A stretch of DNA of 64,000 nucleotides from Burkholderiales bacterium (GCA_024235795.1 JACKLR010000003.1:868001-932000); one strand, 5' to 3'. Positions 9,056 through 18,755 are shown, counted from the stretch's first letter. Numbers and translations are program-made. Notes: generated by a model from the letters alone, not told the origin.

Positions 9056-9210
9056 TAAATAAAAAAATAATAAGAATAACAAAAATTTTGAATATATGTT
9101 CAATGGGCATTCTAGCATGACCCATGCTGGCATGGACAAACTTCAATGCGTACTAGGCTGGTTCTAAGGCAATATAGACAACACAATTTAAACTAGAGGC
9201 AAATGGCATT

Positions 9211-12003
9211 ATGCATATTGTAGGGTTAGAAAACTTTTTCGAGGATAAATCCACTGAGGATAAGGATTTACCGCTTCGAGAAGATATTCGCTTGTTAGGT
9301 CGCATGTTGGGAGATACCCTGCGCGAACAAGAAGGAGAAACTGCTTTTGATCTGGTTGAAAAGATACGGCAAACTGCTATTCGCTTTCACAGGGAACAGG
9401 ATCCTCAGGCGCGTCGAGAACTTGACCAGATACTTTCAGAACTCAGCAACAAGGCAACAGTAGTCGTGGTGCGTGCCTTTAGTTATTTTTCCCAACTTTC
9501 AAATATTGCGGAAGACGTGCATCATAACCGTCGCCGTCGCGCGCATCTTTGCGCTGGTTCTCCACCGCAGGCAGGCAGTGTGACGCTGGCGTTGGAACGC
9601 GTGCTTGAAAGTGGTATCAACAGTGAATCACTAGCCCAGTTTTTTGCAAAAGCGGTAGTTTCTCCGGTTTTGACTGCGCATCCGACAGAAGTACAGCGCA
9701 GAAGCATTCTTGACTGTCAATTGACAATAGAGCGTTTATTAAGAGAGCGTGCATTGACCCAGTTAACTCCGAATGAGAAACGTCAGAATGAAGAAAATTT
9801 ACGTGCCAATATTCAGGTTTTGTGGTTAACGCGCATGTTGCGCTCGGTACGCTTGTCCGTCCATGACGAAATCGATAATGGTCTGTCCTATTACAGTTAT
9901 ACATTCTTGTCACAAATACCTTATATTTACGCAAAAATTGAAAACCTGCTTGAGCGTCATCTGGGTGATAAAGTACCTAATGTAAGTTCGTTTTTACGCA
10001 TTGGCAGCTGGATAGGCGGTGATAGGGATGGCAACCCTTTTGTCACCCATCAGGTTATGCTGTATGCGGCGGAACAGCAATCTGCGTTAGCGCTTGATTA
10101 TTATATTGAAGAAGTCGAAAGAATCGGCCATACCATGAGTCTGGCGGAACGTCTTGTGAATATTACTGATGAACTGGAGGAACTGGCGGCAGCGTCGCCG
10201 GATATTCCAGCTTGCCGAATTGATGAGCCCTATCGTCGCGCCTTTATCGGAATAGGTGCCCGTTTGATTGCGACCAGTCAGCGTTTGGGTCACCTGCCCA
10301 ATCAAAAGGATTTGTTTGACGCTGCGCAGCCGTATGCCGATAGCGCCGAGTTTGTACATGATCTTGATGTTATTATCAAATCACTAAAACAGCACAAAGC
10401 AAACTGGATTGCACGCGGTGCGTTGCGTAACTTGCGGCGTGCAGCGGATGTTTTTGGTTTTCATTTGGCATCATTGGATATGCGCCAGCATAGCAAAGTT
10501 CACGAGCAGGTAGTGGCCGAGCTTTTTGAGCTGGGCACTCACCGTCAAGATTACCTGGAAATGAGTGAGGACGAGCGCATTGAGTGGTTGCTGGCAGAAA
10601 TCAGCAGCCCGCGGCCACTGCTTTCGCCTTACCTGGATTATTCGGAATCCACGCAGAGTGAATTACGAATCCTGCAAATGGCTGCGGAAATCCACCGTCG
10701 CTTCGGCCATGCCGCGATACCCAATTACATCATATCGATGACAACACAAATTATTAATGTGTTAGAGGTGGCTTTATTATTAAAAGAAGTCGGTTTGTTG
10801 CAAGCGGGTGATAATCCTTACCTCGGTTTAAATATTATTCCTTTATTTGAAACCATCGCGGATTTGCGCAGTTGCGGCAAGATCATGGAACAGCTGTTTT
10901 CTTTGCCTTATTATAGAAAATTGCTCGTTTCGCGCGGTAATGTACAGGAAGTCATGCTTGGTTATTCGGACAGCAATAAAGACGGCGGGTTTGTCGCCTC
11001 AAACTGGGAAATATATAAAGCCGAGATAGAGTTGACCAAGGTATTTGCCAAACATAATGTTGAGTTAAGGCTTTTTCATGGGCGTGGCGGTACGGTCGGC
11101 CGCGGCGGCGGTCCAAGCTATCAGGGTATCATGGCGCAACCGCCTGGAAGTGTTAACGGACAGATTCGAGTGACCGAACAAGGCGAGGTCATCAGTAGTA
11201 AATATGCCGAACCGGAAATTGGCAGACGTAACCTCGAGACGCTGGTGGCTGCCACCATTGAATCCACTTTATTAAGCCACGATCCGATTGGTAATAATGC
11301 TGAACGATATTATCAGGTCATGGAAAACCTTGCTGTACATTCGTTTGCAGCGTACCGGAACTTGGTGTTCGAGACGCCCGGGTTCAAACAATTTTTTCAA
11401 GAATCAACACCCATTCGCGAAATTTCAGGCCTGCATATTGGCAGTCGCCCTGCTTCCCGTAAAGCATCCGACGAGATTGAAGATTTACGGGCTATTCCGT
11501 GGGTATTCAGCTGGGGGCTTAATCGCGCCATGATTCCCGGATGGTATGGCTTCGGGCATGCGGTCGAAGCTTTTGTGCAGGAGGACGAAACGGGTACGGG
11601 ACTGGAATTGTTGCAGGAAATGTATCAAACATGGCCATTTATGCAATCGCTATTATCAAATATGGACATGGTTCTGGCAAAAAGCGATATGGGTATCGCT
11701 TCGCGTTATGCTGAACTGGTCACTGATGTCGCTTTGCGGGAACAAATTTTTGGACGTATCCTCGAAGAATGGAAAAGATGTAAAAAGTGGCTTTTTGCCA
11801 TCACTGGAAATACTGAGTTGTTACAGGATAATCCGACGCTGGCGCGTAGCATTCATAACCGGACACCGTATATCGACCCGCTTAATCATTTGCAGGTAGA
11901 GCTGTTGCGTCGTTATCGTTCGGGTGAAGACAGTGATGAAGTGAAACGCTCTATACATTTAACGATTAATGGCGTTACATCGGGGCTGAGAAATAGCGGT
12001 TAG
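9211..12003 (+). CDS. ppc: Phosphoenolpyruvate carboxylase
   Basis: A 930-residue, full-length bacterial PEP carboxylase producing oxaloacetate from PEP and bicarbonate, the anaplerotic feed of the TCA cycle. Active-site landmarks are all present: VLTAHPTEVQRR (catalytic His), GGDRDGNPFV, GYSDSNKDGGF, FHGRGGTVGRGGGP, and the C-terminal end NGVTSGLRNSG, where the last Asn-x-Gly contacts the aspartate/inhibitor site. The start ATG is preceded by AGAGGC. It is divergently transcribed from hemC across about 155 bases. Confidence 0.97.
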   Translation: MHIVGLENFFEDKSTEDKDLPLREDIRLLGRMLGDTLREQEGETAFDLVEKIRQTAIRFHREQDPQARRELDQILSELSNKATVVVVRAFSYFSQLSNIAEDVHHNRRRRAHLCAGSPPQAGSVTLALERVLESGINSESLAQFFAKAVVSPVLTAHPTEVQRRSILDCQLTIERLLRERALTQLTPNEKRQNEENLRANIQVLWLTRMLRSVRLSVHDEIDNGLSYYSYTFLSQIPYIYAKIENLLERHLGDKVPNVSSFLRIGSWIGGDRDGNPFVTHQVMLYAAEQQSALALDYYIEEVERIGHTMSLAERLVNITDELEELAAASPDIPACRIDEPYRRAFIGIGARLIATSQRLGHLPNQKDLFDAAQPYADSAEFVHDLDVIIKSLKQHKANWIARGALRNLRRAADVFGFHLASLDMRQHSKVHEQVVAELFELGTHRQDYLEMSEDERIEWLLAEISSPRPLLSPYLDYSESTQSELRILQMAAEIHRRFGHAAIPNYIISMTTQIINVLEVALLLKEVGLLQAGDNPYLGLNIIPLFETIADLRSCGKIMEQLFSLPYYRKLLVSRGNVQEVMLGYSDSNKDGGFVASNWEIYKAEIELTKVFAKHNVELRLFHGRGGTVGRGGGPSYQGIMAQPPGSVNGQIRVTEQGEVISSKYAEPEIGRRNLETLVAATIESTLLSHDPIGNNAERYYQVMENLAVHSFAAYRNLVFETPGFKQFFQESTPIREISGLHIGSRPASRKASDEIEDLRAIPWVFSWGLNRAMIPGWYGFGHAVEAFVQEDETGTGLELLQEMYQTWPFMQSLLSNMDMVLAKSDMGIASRYAELVTDVALREQIFGRILEEWKRCKKWLFAITGNTELLQDNPTLARSIHNRTPYIDPLNHLQVELLRRYRSGEDSDEVKRSIHLTINGVTSGLRNSG

Positions 12004-12056
12004 CGCTTTAGTCAAACCAGATATGCATAACACAATTCACAATTATGGGAAAATTT

Positions 12057-13364
12057 ATGCGCCTTAAACACTATATCTTTACTGTACTGATCTGTATTTG
12101 TTCGCAAACGTTATCAGCCTCACCGTCGATTCAGTTTTGGCAGACATCTTCCGGTGCACGCGTTTATTTTGTGCAAAACAATGAATTGCCTATACTGGAC
12201 ATCAGTGTGGAATTTGCCGCGGGCAGCAGTAAAGATACCTCTGAGAAATCCGGTGTCGCTAATTTGACCCGGCATTTGTTGAGCCTTGGTGCCGGAGGTT
12301 TGTCAGAAAATGAGATTGCCAACGCGCTTGCCGATGTTGGTGCCCAGTTGGGCGGAAACTTCGACGAGGACCGTGCAAGTATGACGCTGCGTACATTAAG
12401 CAGTGAGCGCGAGCGGCAACAGGCGCTGGAAATATTTTTTCGTATTGTTCAAAACCCGGAATTTCCGCAGAGTGCTTTGGAGCGTGAGAAAAACAGAATC
12501 ATTGCAAGGATAAGGGAATCGAGCACCAAGCCGTCTTACATCGCCGGTCGAACATTAATGAAGATGCTCTATAACAATCACCCCTATGGATTCAACGGGG
12601 CCGGAGAAATCGAAACGGTTGAAGCTATACAACGGGAAGATCTGCTCTCTTTTTATCAATCCCACTATACAGCACGCAATGCAGTCGTTGCCATCATCGG
12701 TGATATTAGCAAACAAAAAGCTGCCAGAATAGCGGAATCACTGACGGAAAATCTCCCTAAAGTTGCAAAAAGCAGTCATTTGCCGCCTGTTGAAAACCCG
12801 GCCGGTCAGATTAAAAGAATTGCGCACCCTGCGACTCAAAGCCATATCCTTCTCGCCTACCCCGGGTTGCGCCGCAACGATCCGGATTATTTTCCACTCC
12901 TGGTTGGAAACTATATTTTCGGTGGCGGTGGCTTTGTATCGCGCCTGATGGAGGAAATTCGCCAGCAAAGAGGACTGGCCTATAGTGTTTACAGTTTCTT
13001 TTCTCCTTTGAGCGAAAAAGGGCCATTTCAGATTGGCCTGCAAACCAAAAAAGAACAATCAGAAGAAGCGCTTGCTTTGACACAAAGCGTTCTGAAGAAT
13101 TTTATTAAAGAAGGCCCGAGTGAGGATGAACTGATTGCCGCCAAACAAAATATCATAGGTGGTTTTCCGTTAAGACTGGACAGTAACAAGAAGATATTGG
13201 GATATCTTGCCATGATTGGCTTTTATAACCTGCCTTTAACCTATCTCGATGATTATCTGAAAGCTGTTGAGGCGGTTACCACGGCGCAAATCAAGCATGC
13301 ATTTCAGCGCCGCATACATCCGGAAAATATGGTTACCGTGATTGTCGGGGCGGTTGAGCAGTAA
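12057..13364 (+). CDS. Non-catalytic M16 peptidase-like protein
   Basis: A secreted or periplasmic protein of the M16B (insulinase/processing-peptidase) family. The ATG at 12057, spaced from a GGGA, begins with a signal peptide (about 22 residues, ending TLSASP); an upstream ATG at 12045 lacks a ribosome-binding site. Two M16 lobes follow. Where catalytic members carry HxxEH, this protein reads LTRHLLSLGAG, so the zinc site is missing. The C-terminal lobe keeps the substrate-contacting Arg/Tyr region (EEIRQQRGLAYSVYS). Such inactive subunits normally pair with a catalytic M16 encoded next door, but here the upstream neighbour is ppc. Its end overlaps the rightward frame containing rsmD. Confidence 0.85.
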   Translation: MRLKHYIFTVLICICSQTLSASPSIQFWQTSSGARVYFVQNNELPILDISVEFAAGSSKDTSEKSGVANLTRHLLSLGAGGLSENEIANALADVGAQLGGNFDEDRASMTLRTLSSERERQQALEIFFRIVQNPEFPQSALEREKNRIIARIRESSTKPSYIAGRTLMKMLYNNHPYGFNGAGEIETVEAIQREDLLSFYQSHYTARNAVVAIIGDISKQKAARIAESLTENLPKVAKSSHLPPVENPAGQIKRIAHPATQSHILLAYPGLRRNDPDYFPLLVGNYIFGGGGFVSRLMEEIRQQRGLAYSVYSFFSPLSEKGPFQIGLQTKKEQSEEALALTQSVLKNFIKEGPSEDELIAAKQNIIGGFPLRLDSNKKILGYLAMIGFYNLPLTYLDDYLKAVEAVTTAQIKHAFQRRIHPENMVTVIVGAVEQ

Positions 13365-13383
13365 ATCAGAACCTGCTTCAAGT

Positions 13384-13959
13384 ATGGCATTAAATCAGGG
13401 TAAGGTACGCATTATTGGGGGGCACTGGCGTAGTCGCATCATTAATTTTCCACCTCGTTCTGATTTACGGCCCACTCCAGACCGGGTTCGCGAGACATTG
13501 TTTAACTGGTTAGGGCAGAATCTAGATGGCATGCGATGTCTCGATCTTTTTGCCGGCAGCGGAGTGCTGGGTTTTGAAGCAGCATCACGTGGTGCCGCAC
13601 AGGTGGTGATGTTAGAATCTGACAATATTGTGTATCAGGCTCTGCTCGAAAACAGAGATAAATTAAAGGCAAATCAAATCGAAGTGGTGAAGATGGATGC
13701 AACAGTTTTTTTAGCTACTGATGCGCGACAATTTGATGTTATTTTTCTTGATCCGCCATACCGGTTGGATATACTGCCTAAGATTGCGCCGCAGTTACCG
13801 CCGCATCTTGCGACGGGAGGGCAAATTTATCTGGAAACAAAAAATTCCTGCAAGCCTGGTGAAGAGTGGCAAAAATGGCGGATTAGGCGGAAAAGAAAAG
13901 CAGGTAAAGTGAATTATCAGTTATTGGAATTGCCCCCGGAATTGGATAGCTATGGATAA
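13384..13959 (+). CDS. rsmD: 16S rRNA (guanine-966-N2)-methyltransferase
   Basis: A 191-residue Rossmann-fold methyltransferase. RIIGGHWRSR at the N-terminus, CLDLFAGSGVLGFEAASRGA for S-adenosylmethionine binding and the catalytic DPPY (FLDPPYRL) are diagnostic of RsmD, which modifies G966 of 16S rRNA in the assembling 30S subunit. The frame is open back to a TTG at 13342, within the M16-like gene; I chose the ATG at 13384 because it gives the usual N-terminus, though it has no strong ribosome-binding site and may depend on translational coupling. Its stop overlaps the coaD start by eight bases. Confidence 0.9.
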   Translation: MALNQGKVRIIGGHWRSRIINFPPRSDLRPTPDRVRETLFNWLGQNLDGMRCLDLFAGSGVLGFEAASRGAAQVVMLESDNIVYQALLENRDKLKANQIEVVKMDATVFLATDARQFDVIFLDPPYRLDILPKIAPQLPPHLATGGQIYLETKNSCKPGEEWQKWRIRRKRKAGKVNYQLLELPPELDSYG

Positions 13960-14431
13960 AGCGGTTTACCCCGGCACTTTTGATCCCATTACGCGCGGAC
14001 ATGAAGATCTTGTAAGGCGTGCCGCACGCCTTTTTGATCATGTGATTGTCGCCATAGCCATTAGCAGTGGAAAAAGCCCTTTTTTTGCCCTGGATGAACG
14101 CGTTGACATGGCAAAACAAGTACTGTCTGACTGCCCAAGTGTTGAAGTCATCCCTTTTTCTGGCTTGTTAATGGATTTTCTACAACAACAGAATGCCAGA
14201 ATCATATTACGTGGCCTGCGTGCAGCATCCGATTTTGAATATGAATTCCAGATGGCGGGTATGAATCGCAGCATGTATCCGGATGTTGAAACGTTATTCA
14301 TGACACCCAATGAACAATACATGTTTGTTTCGGCTACGATTGTTCGCGAGATCGCTTTATTGGGCGGTAAAGCGGATAAATTTGTTCATCCCATAGTAGC
14401 GCGGCGCCTGCAAGATAAGTTATTAAAATAA
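13952..14431 (+). CDS. coaD: Phosphopantetheine adenylyltransferase
   Basis: A 159-residue enzyme that adenylylates 4'-phosphopantetheine to dephospho-CoA, the penultimate step in coenzyme A synthesis. The nucleotidyltransferase signature is YPGTFDPITRGHEDL (the T/HxGH motif), with ILRGLRAASDFEYEFQMA in the middle and FVSATIVREIA (the ISSTxVRE equivalent) near the C-terminus. The length is standard. It overlaps rsmD by eight bases and is followed 22 bases later by the ferredoxin gene, the usual beta/gammaproteobacterial arrangement. Confidence 0.96.
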   Translation: MDKAVYPGTFDPITRGHEDLVRRAARLFDHVIVAIAISSGKSPFFALDERVDMAKQVLSDCPSVEVIPFSGLLMDFLQQQNARIILRGLRAASDFEYEFQMAGMNRSMYPDVETLFMTPNEQYMFVSATIVREIALLGGKADKFVHPIVARRLQDKLLK

Positions 14432-14453
14432 TAAGATTGTATGAGAGGTTAAG

Positions 14454-14705
14454 ATGGCATTAATCATAACGGATGAATGCATAAATTGTGATGTTTGTGA
14501 GCCGGAGTGCCCAAATGGCGCCATTTCTCAAGGCGAGGAAATTTATGTGATCGAATCAAAAAAATGCACCGAATGTGTAGGGCATTATGACATTCCGCAA
14601 TGTGTGGAAGTTTGCCCGGTCGACTGCATCGTTTCGAACCCGGATGTTGTTGAAAGCAAGGCACAGTTACGTGCAAAATATGAATCGCTTATCGCAAAAA
14701 AATAA
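14454..14705 (+). CDS. 2x[4Fe-4S] ferredoxin, YfhL type
   Basis: An 83-residue ferredoxin. Two cysteine clusters are visible: CINCDVCEPECPNGAI and, further on, CTECVGHYDIPQCVEVCP, the second with the longer insert typical of YfhL/Allochromatium-type ferredoxins that carry two 4Fe-4S clusters of low potential. An AGAGG ribosome-binding site precedes the ATG. It is the last gene of the rsmD-coaD-fdx run and is convergent with tsaD. It is probably an electron carrier for biosynthetic or iron-sulfur assembly reactions; the exact partner is unknown. Confidence 0.93.
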   Translation: MALIITDECINCDVCEPECPNGAISQGEEIYVIESKKCTECVGHYDIPQCVEVCPVDCIVSNPDVVESKAQLRAKYESLIAKK

Positions 14706-14737
14706 ATAAACTTTGTTACCGTTCCAAACATTTCTTT

Positions 14738-15769
14738 TCATTGTTCATTATGTATTGTTTGAGACAGTTCCCATCGGGCCTGAACAGTAAAGCTGCCTGT
14801 TGACGCACCGTCCAGTTTATTCGCTGCCTGAAATCGCAAGGCGCCTGCCAAGGCTATCATGGCGCCGTTATCGGTGCAGAATTCCAATTGTGGATAAAAA
14901 ACCGTTGCGCCAATTGACGTTGCTTTCTTAGTAAGATGTTGACGTAACAGGCGGTTTGCTCCTACGCCGCCTGCAACAACAAGACGGTCCAGGTCGGCGC
15001 TCGATAATGCAGCCAAAGATTTTTCAGTTAAAACGGTGACAACAGCTTCCTGGAAAGCCAGTGCAATATCTGCGCGTACTTGCGCGTTCATTTCCGATTT
15101 GTTAATCAAGGTAAGCACGGCTGTTTTGAGACCGCTGAAGCTGAAATTGAGATCGCCGCTATTTAACATGGGGCATGGCAGTCTAAATTGTCCGGGACGA
15201 CCCTGTTCAGCGAGTTTCGATAAGGCAGCACCGCCAGGATAGCCCAGTCCTAATAGCTTTGCCGTTTTATCGAAAGCCTCTCCAGCGGCATCGTCCACCG
15301 TTTCGCCCAGTAACTGGTATTGTCCGACACCATCAACTTGCATTAATTGTGTATGGCCGCCGGATACAAGCAGTGCAATGAAAGGAAATTGCGGAGATGG
15401 TGTGGATAATAGCGGTGAAAGTAAATGTCCTTCAAGGTGATGAATTCCCAATGCGGGGATTTTCAAAACGAAGCTTAGTGCCGCACCTATACTGGCCCCG
15501 ACCAATAACGCGCCGGCAAGTCCCGGCCCCTGTGTGTAGGCGAGGGCATCAATATCAGCCAGCTGACATTGTGCTTGATGCAATACCTGTTTAATCAGTG
15601 GCAGGATATGTCGGATATGATCCCGGGAAGCGAGTTCGGGCACAACACCGCCATATTCGCTGTGCATTTTGATTTGAGAATAAAGCGCATGACTTAATAG
15701 CCCACGTTCGGTGTCATACAATGCGATACCTGTCTCATCGCAGGACGTTTCTATACCCAGTATAATCAT
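14738..15769 (-). CDS. tsaD: tRNA N6-adenosine threonylcarbamoyltransferase
   Basis: A 343-residue ASKHA-fold protein that transfers the threonylcarbamoyl group to A37 of ANN-decoding tRNAs with TsaB and TsaE. Motifs are MIILGIETSCDETG at the N-terminus, the metal-binding HHLEGH, the LLVSGGHTQL phosphate loop and the C-terminal CTDNGAMIA. The frame extends to 15850, but the ATG at 15769 gives the canonical N-terminus. It is divergent from rpsU, with 192 bases between starts. Confidence 0.96.
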   Translation of the reverse strand: MIILGIETSCDETGIALYDTERGLLSHALYSQIKMHSEYGGVVPELASRDHIRHILPLIKQVLHQAQCQLADIDALAYTQGPGLAGALLVGASIGAALSFVLKIPALGIHHLEGHLLSPLLSTPSPQFPFIALLVSGGHTQLMQVDGVGQYQLLGETVDDAAGEAFDKTAKLLGLGYPGGAALSKLAEQGRPGQFRLPCPMLNSGDLNFSFSGLKTAVLTLINKSEMNAQVRADIALAFQEAVVTVLTEKSLAALSSADLDRLVVAGGVGANRLLRQHLTKKATSIGATVFYPQLEFCTDNGAMIALAGALRFQAANKLDGASTGSFTVQARWELSQTIHNEQ

Positions 15770-15961
15770 GGGAAAATAGCGTTTTTGAAAAAATATGGTA
15801 GAATAATAAGATTTTTGGTGTGCACAGTGCCGCAGTGAGTAATCATGCAACAGAATGCAGCAAAAGCCCCTCGTGTGCCTAAGAAAAGAACAATCATTAA
15901 AAGCAGCGATATTTAATAATTTTATTTTATATTATTTTTTATTTGGAGATCATGCAGATTT

Positions 15962-16174
15962 ATGACTACGATTAAAGTCAAGGAAAATGAACCTTTTGAA
16001 GTTGCAATGCGTCGTTTTAAACGCTCAATTGAAAAGACCGGTTTGCTAACAGAGTTGCGTGCGCGTGAATTTTATGAAAAACCAACCGCAGAACGCAAAC
16101 GCAAGCTGGCTGCAGCTGTCAAACGTAACTACAAAAGACTGCGTAGTCAATTATTGCCGCCGAAACTCTATTAA
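15962..16174 (+). CDS. rpsU: 30S ribosomal protein S21
   Basis: A 70-residue, very basic ribosomal protein (TTIKVKENEPFEVAMRRFKR, ending LLPPKLY), typical of betaproteobacterial S21, which helps mRNA base pairing with 16S rRNA. It opens the macromolecular-synthesis gene cluster rpsU-yqeY-dnaG-rpoD. The GGAG upstream of this ATG is unusually far (about 13 bases) and is closer to another ATG at 15952 that opens an eight-codon frame overlapping the S21 start in another phase. Confidence 0.95.
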   Translation: MTTIKVKENEPFEVAMRRFKRSIEKTGLLTELRAREFYEKPTAERKRKLAAAVKRNYKRLRSQLLPPKLY

Positions 16175-16269
16175 ACGAGTGCAGTTATTGCTTTGGCCGC
16201 CGCTGCGGTTTATACTTCTTTTAAACGATTTAAACCGGGGTCTGCGCTTGATGCAGGCTTATTTTCATC

Positions 16270-16716
16270 ATGAGTTTAAAACAGAAAATTACTGATGACA
16301 TGAAAGCCGCCATGCGCGCTGGTGATACAAAACAGCGCGATACGATTCGTTTGTTGCAAGCCGCAATTAAACAGAAAGAAGTGGACGAGCGTATCGAGCT
16401 GGATGACGCTGCTGTTGTTGCCGTGATTGAAAAAATGCTTAAACAGCGTCGGGATTCTATAACGCAATACGAAGCTGCGCAACGCCATGATTTAGCGACT
16501 GCAGAGAGAGAAGAAGTGAACATACTGAGCACATACATGCCAAAAGCGTTCACTGATGAGGAAGTGGGTATGTTGATTGCTGATGCGATATTGTTAACGG
16601 GCGCAAAAGGTATGCAGGATATGGGCAAAGTAATGGCGCAATTAAAACCCAAACTTGCCGGTCGCGCCGACATCGGTAAAGTATCTGCTATCGTAAAAGC
16701 AAAGCTATCGGGTTAG
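16270..16716 (+). CDS. GatB/YqeY domain protein
   Basis: A 148-residue all-helical YqeY-family protein (SLKQKITDDMKAAMRAGDT at the start, KGMQDMGKVMAQLKPKL in the C-terminal tRNA-binding-like domain). The family shares its C-terminal fold with GatB of the amidotransferase that makes Gln-tRNA or Asn-tRNA, but free-standing YqeY has no proven reaction. Position between rpsU and dnaG is conserved in many bacteria and implies coordinated expression with translation and replication genes. Confidence 0.92.
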   Translation: MSLKQKITDDMKAAMRAGDTKQRDTIRLLQAAIKQKEVDERIELDDAAVVAVIEKMLKQRRDSITQYEAAQRHDLATAEREEVNILSTYMPKAFTDEEVGMLIADAILLTGAKGMQDMGKVMAQLKPKLAGRADIGKVSAIVKAKLSG

Positions 16717-16804
16717 AATTGGCTGTATGCTATTTTAATTGAAACTATTCTTTTGCTTTAGTTAAATTTTCTATTGCCGGGAATTAATTGGTCGCTTTCG
16801 AACA

Positions 16805-18580
16805 ATGATACCGCAATCATTCATCCATGATTTGCTGAATCGCGTCAACATTATTGATACGATTGACCGCCATATCTCTCTAAAAAAATCGGGCGCAAAT
16901 TATGTTGCATGTTGTCCGTTTCACAATGAAAAAACCCCTTCTTTTATGGTGAGCCCTACAAAACAATTTTATCATTGCTTTGGATGCGGCGCCCATGGTA
17001 ATGTGATTAGTTTTCTGATCGAATATAGTGGGCTTGGCTTTGTCGATGCAGTAGAAGAATTGGCTGCTTCTGTAGGTATGCAGGTTCCCAAGCAACAATC
17101 CGATGCTAAGGCAAGTGTGCGATCGCCAAGCAATGAACAGAATGAAAATGCAGTTATTACCGTACAGGATTTACTTACAGTAATGCGAACGGCAACGCAA
17201 TTTTATCGGGAACAACTGAAGCACTCAGAAAAAGCGATTGCTTACTTAAAAGAGCGCGGGCTTACAGGAGAAACGGCCGCGCGGTTTGGAATAGGGTATG
17301 CGCCAGATGACTGGAATAATCTCGCAACACTTTTTGCAGACTACAAATCCGAGAAAACTAAAGAAACGCTGATACGTGCTGGCCTGGTTATTTCTGGTGA
17401 AGAGGGGAAACAGTATGATCGTTTCAGAGATCGCATTATGTTTCCCATTTTAAATCAGAAAGGTCAGATAATTGCGTTCGGTGGACGTGCAATTGGTCAG
17501 GGTGAACCGAAATATCTAAACTCACCTGAAACAGATTTGTTTGTAAAAGGACAGGAAATATACAATCTGTTTTCCGCACGCAAGGCGATACGAGATGCAG
17601 GATGTATTATTGTTGTTGAAGGTTATATGGATGTTGTTGCGCTATCTCAGTATGGTATTGATTATGCGGTAGCAACACTGGGCACATCAACTACTGGTAA
17701 TCATATACAAAAACTGCTGCGCCAGTCCGATAAAATTGTTTTTTGTTTTGATGGTGATAATGCTGGCAAGAAAGCGGCCTGGCGTGCGCTTGAAAATAGT
17801 CTTGCCCAATTAACCGATGGTAAGACAATTCATTTCCTATTTTTGCCTGAGGGCGAAGATCCTGATAGCTACGTTAGGCAAAATGGTAAAGCAATGTTTG
17901 AGCAGCAAATTGCGCAATCGATACCGTTATCTGAATTTTTATTGTTGGAATTGACGCGGGATCTGAATCTGCAAGCCAGTGAAAATCGTGCCAAATTAAT
18001 TCGTGATGCAAAGCCATTACTGCAGCTCATCAAGGCGCCCGCATTGATGCTTATGCTGTTAAAACGGTTGTCCGGAATGTGCGATCTGGATCAAAGTGAG
18101 TTAAAGACACTTTTACAGATAAAGCACGCTGCGCCGGCTCGTATGCAAAAGCATATTCCCAGAAAACAACCTATATCGCCATATCACTGGCTGATATTGC
18201 TTTTGCTTTTCAATCCAGGATATTACCATGCTCTGGATCAAAAGCTTGTGATGCGGAGCGATGACATCAATGAAGAACTCGCGCTATTGAAATTTTTAGT
18301 TGAATTTCTAAATACTCGCCCAGATATTGTCAATAGTGCGTCAACAGTTTCGGTCTTGACATATTTTCAGGATAGTCCCCATAAAGCATTGCTCGAAAAA
18401 ATAGAAAGCGAAATACTTGACCTGGATGATAAAATGGATCTGGAAGCTGAATTTTCAGGTGCATTAAAAAAATTACAAGAAATGCAAAGAAAGAAGCGAA
18501 TGTCTGAATTACATAACAAACCGTTAAGTTTATTGACAGATGATGAAAAGCGAGAACTTAAACGCCTGGCTACGTACTAA
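16805..18580 (+). CDS. dnaG: DNA primase
   Basis: A 591-residue primase that lays RNA primers at the replication fork. The N-terminal zinc-binding domain has CCPFH...CFGCGAHG (Cys, His, Cys, Cys) at about residues 39-65. The central RNA-polymerase core includes the FGIGYAPDDWN and RFRDRIMFPI segments and the TOPRIM acidic cluster (VVEGYMDVVALSQYG, then FCFDGDNAGKKA). The C-terminal helicase-binding region is helical. The gene is intact, and rpoD follows after about 175 bases that carry their own promoter-like sequence. Confidence 0.96.
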   Translation: MIPQSFIHDLLNRVNIIDTIDRHISLKKSGANYVACCPFHNEKTPSFMVSPTKQFYHCFGCGAHGNVISFLIEYSGLGFVDAVEELAASVGMQVPKQQSDAKASVRSPSNEQNENAVITVQDLLTVMRTATQFYREQLKHSEKAIAYLKERGLTGETAARFGIGYAPDDWNNLATLFADYKSEKTKETLIRAGLVISGEEGKQYDRFRDRIMFPILNQKGQIIAFGGRAIGQGEPKYLNSPETDLFVKGQEIYNLFSARKAIRDAGCIIVVEGYMDVVALSQYGIDYAVATLGTSTTGNHIQKLLRQSDKIVFCFDGDNAGKKAAWRALENSLAQLTDGKTIHFLFLPEGEDPDSYVRQNGKAMFEQQIAQSIPLSEFLLLELTRDLNLQASENRAKLIRDAKPLLQLIKAPALMLMLLKRLSGMCDLDQSELKTLLQIKHAAPARMQKHIPRKQPISPYHWLILLLLFNPGYYHALDQKLVMRSDDINEELALLKFLVEFLNTRPDIVNSASTVSVLTYFQDSPHKALLEKIESEILDLDDKMDLEAEFSGALKKLQEMQRKKRMSELHNKPLSLLTDDEKRELKRLATY

Positions 18581-18596
18581 TTATTGAAAAATAATT
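18579..18596 (+). terminator. Weak AT-only hairpin after dnaG
   Basis: A perfect seven-base stem AATTATT/AATAATT closes a GAAA tetraloop starting in the dnaG stop codon. It has no GC pairs and no long T run, so it is at best an attenuator or an mRNA-processing site between dnaG and rpoD. Confidence 0.25.
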
Positions 18597-18689
18597 CGTT
18601 ACTACTTGTATATCGGCTTAATTTTGGTGCCGTATCCACGAATATCCATGATTGGTGTCAATAGCAAGAATGCCCGCAAGTCAGAATTT

Positions 18690-18698
18690 TGATATAAT
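18690..18698 (+). promoter_or_regulatory. Extended -10 promoter candidate for rpoD
   Basis: The sequence TGATATAAT gives a consensus -10 hexamer (TATAAT at 18693-18698) with the upstream TG of an extended -10 element, about 57 bases before the rpoD ATG. No good -35 hexamer is visible at 16-18 bases. This is consistent with rpoD having a private promoter inside the macromolecular-synthesis cluster. Confidence 0.4.
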
Positions 18699-18755
18699 TC
18701 GGCACTTTCGGATTTTATACATTAAATTAATCCATCTCCTATTGGAATAGAATAT

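Noticed and set aside
15785..15804. TTGAAA...TAGAAT as a promoter for rpsU
   Set aside because: The spacing is about eight bases, too short for a sigma-70 promoter.
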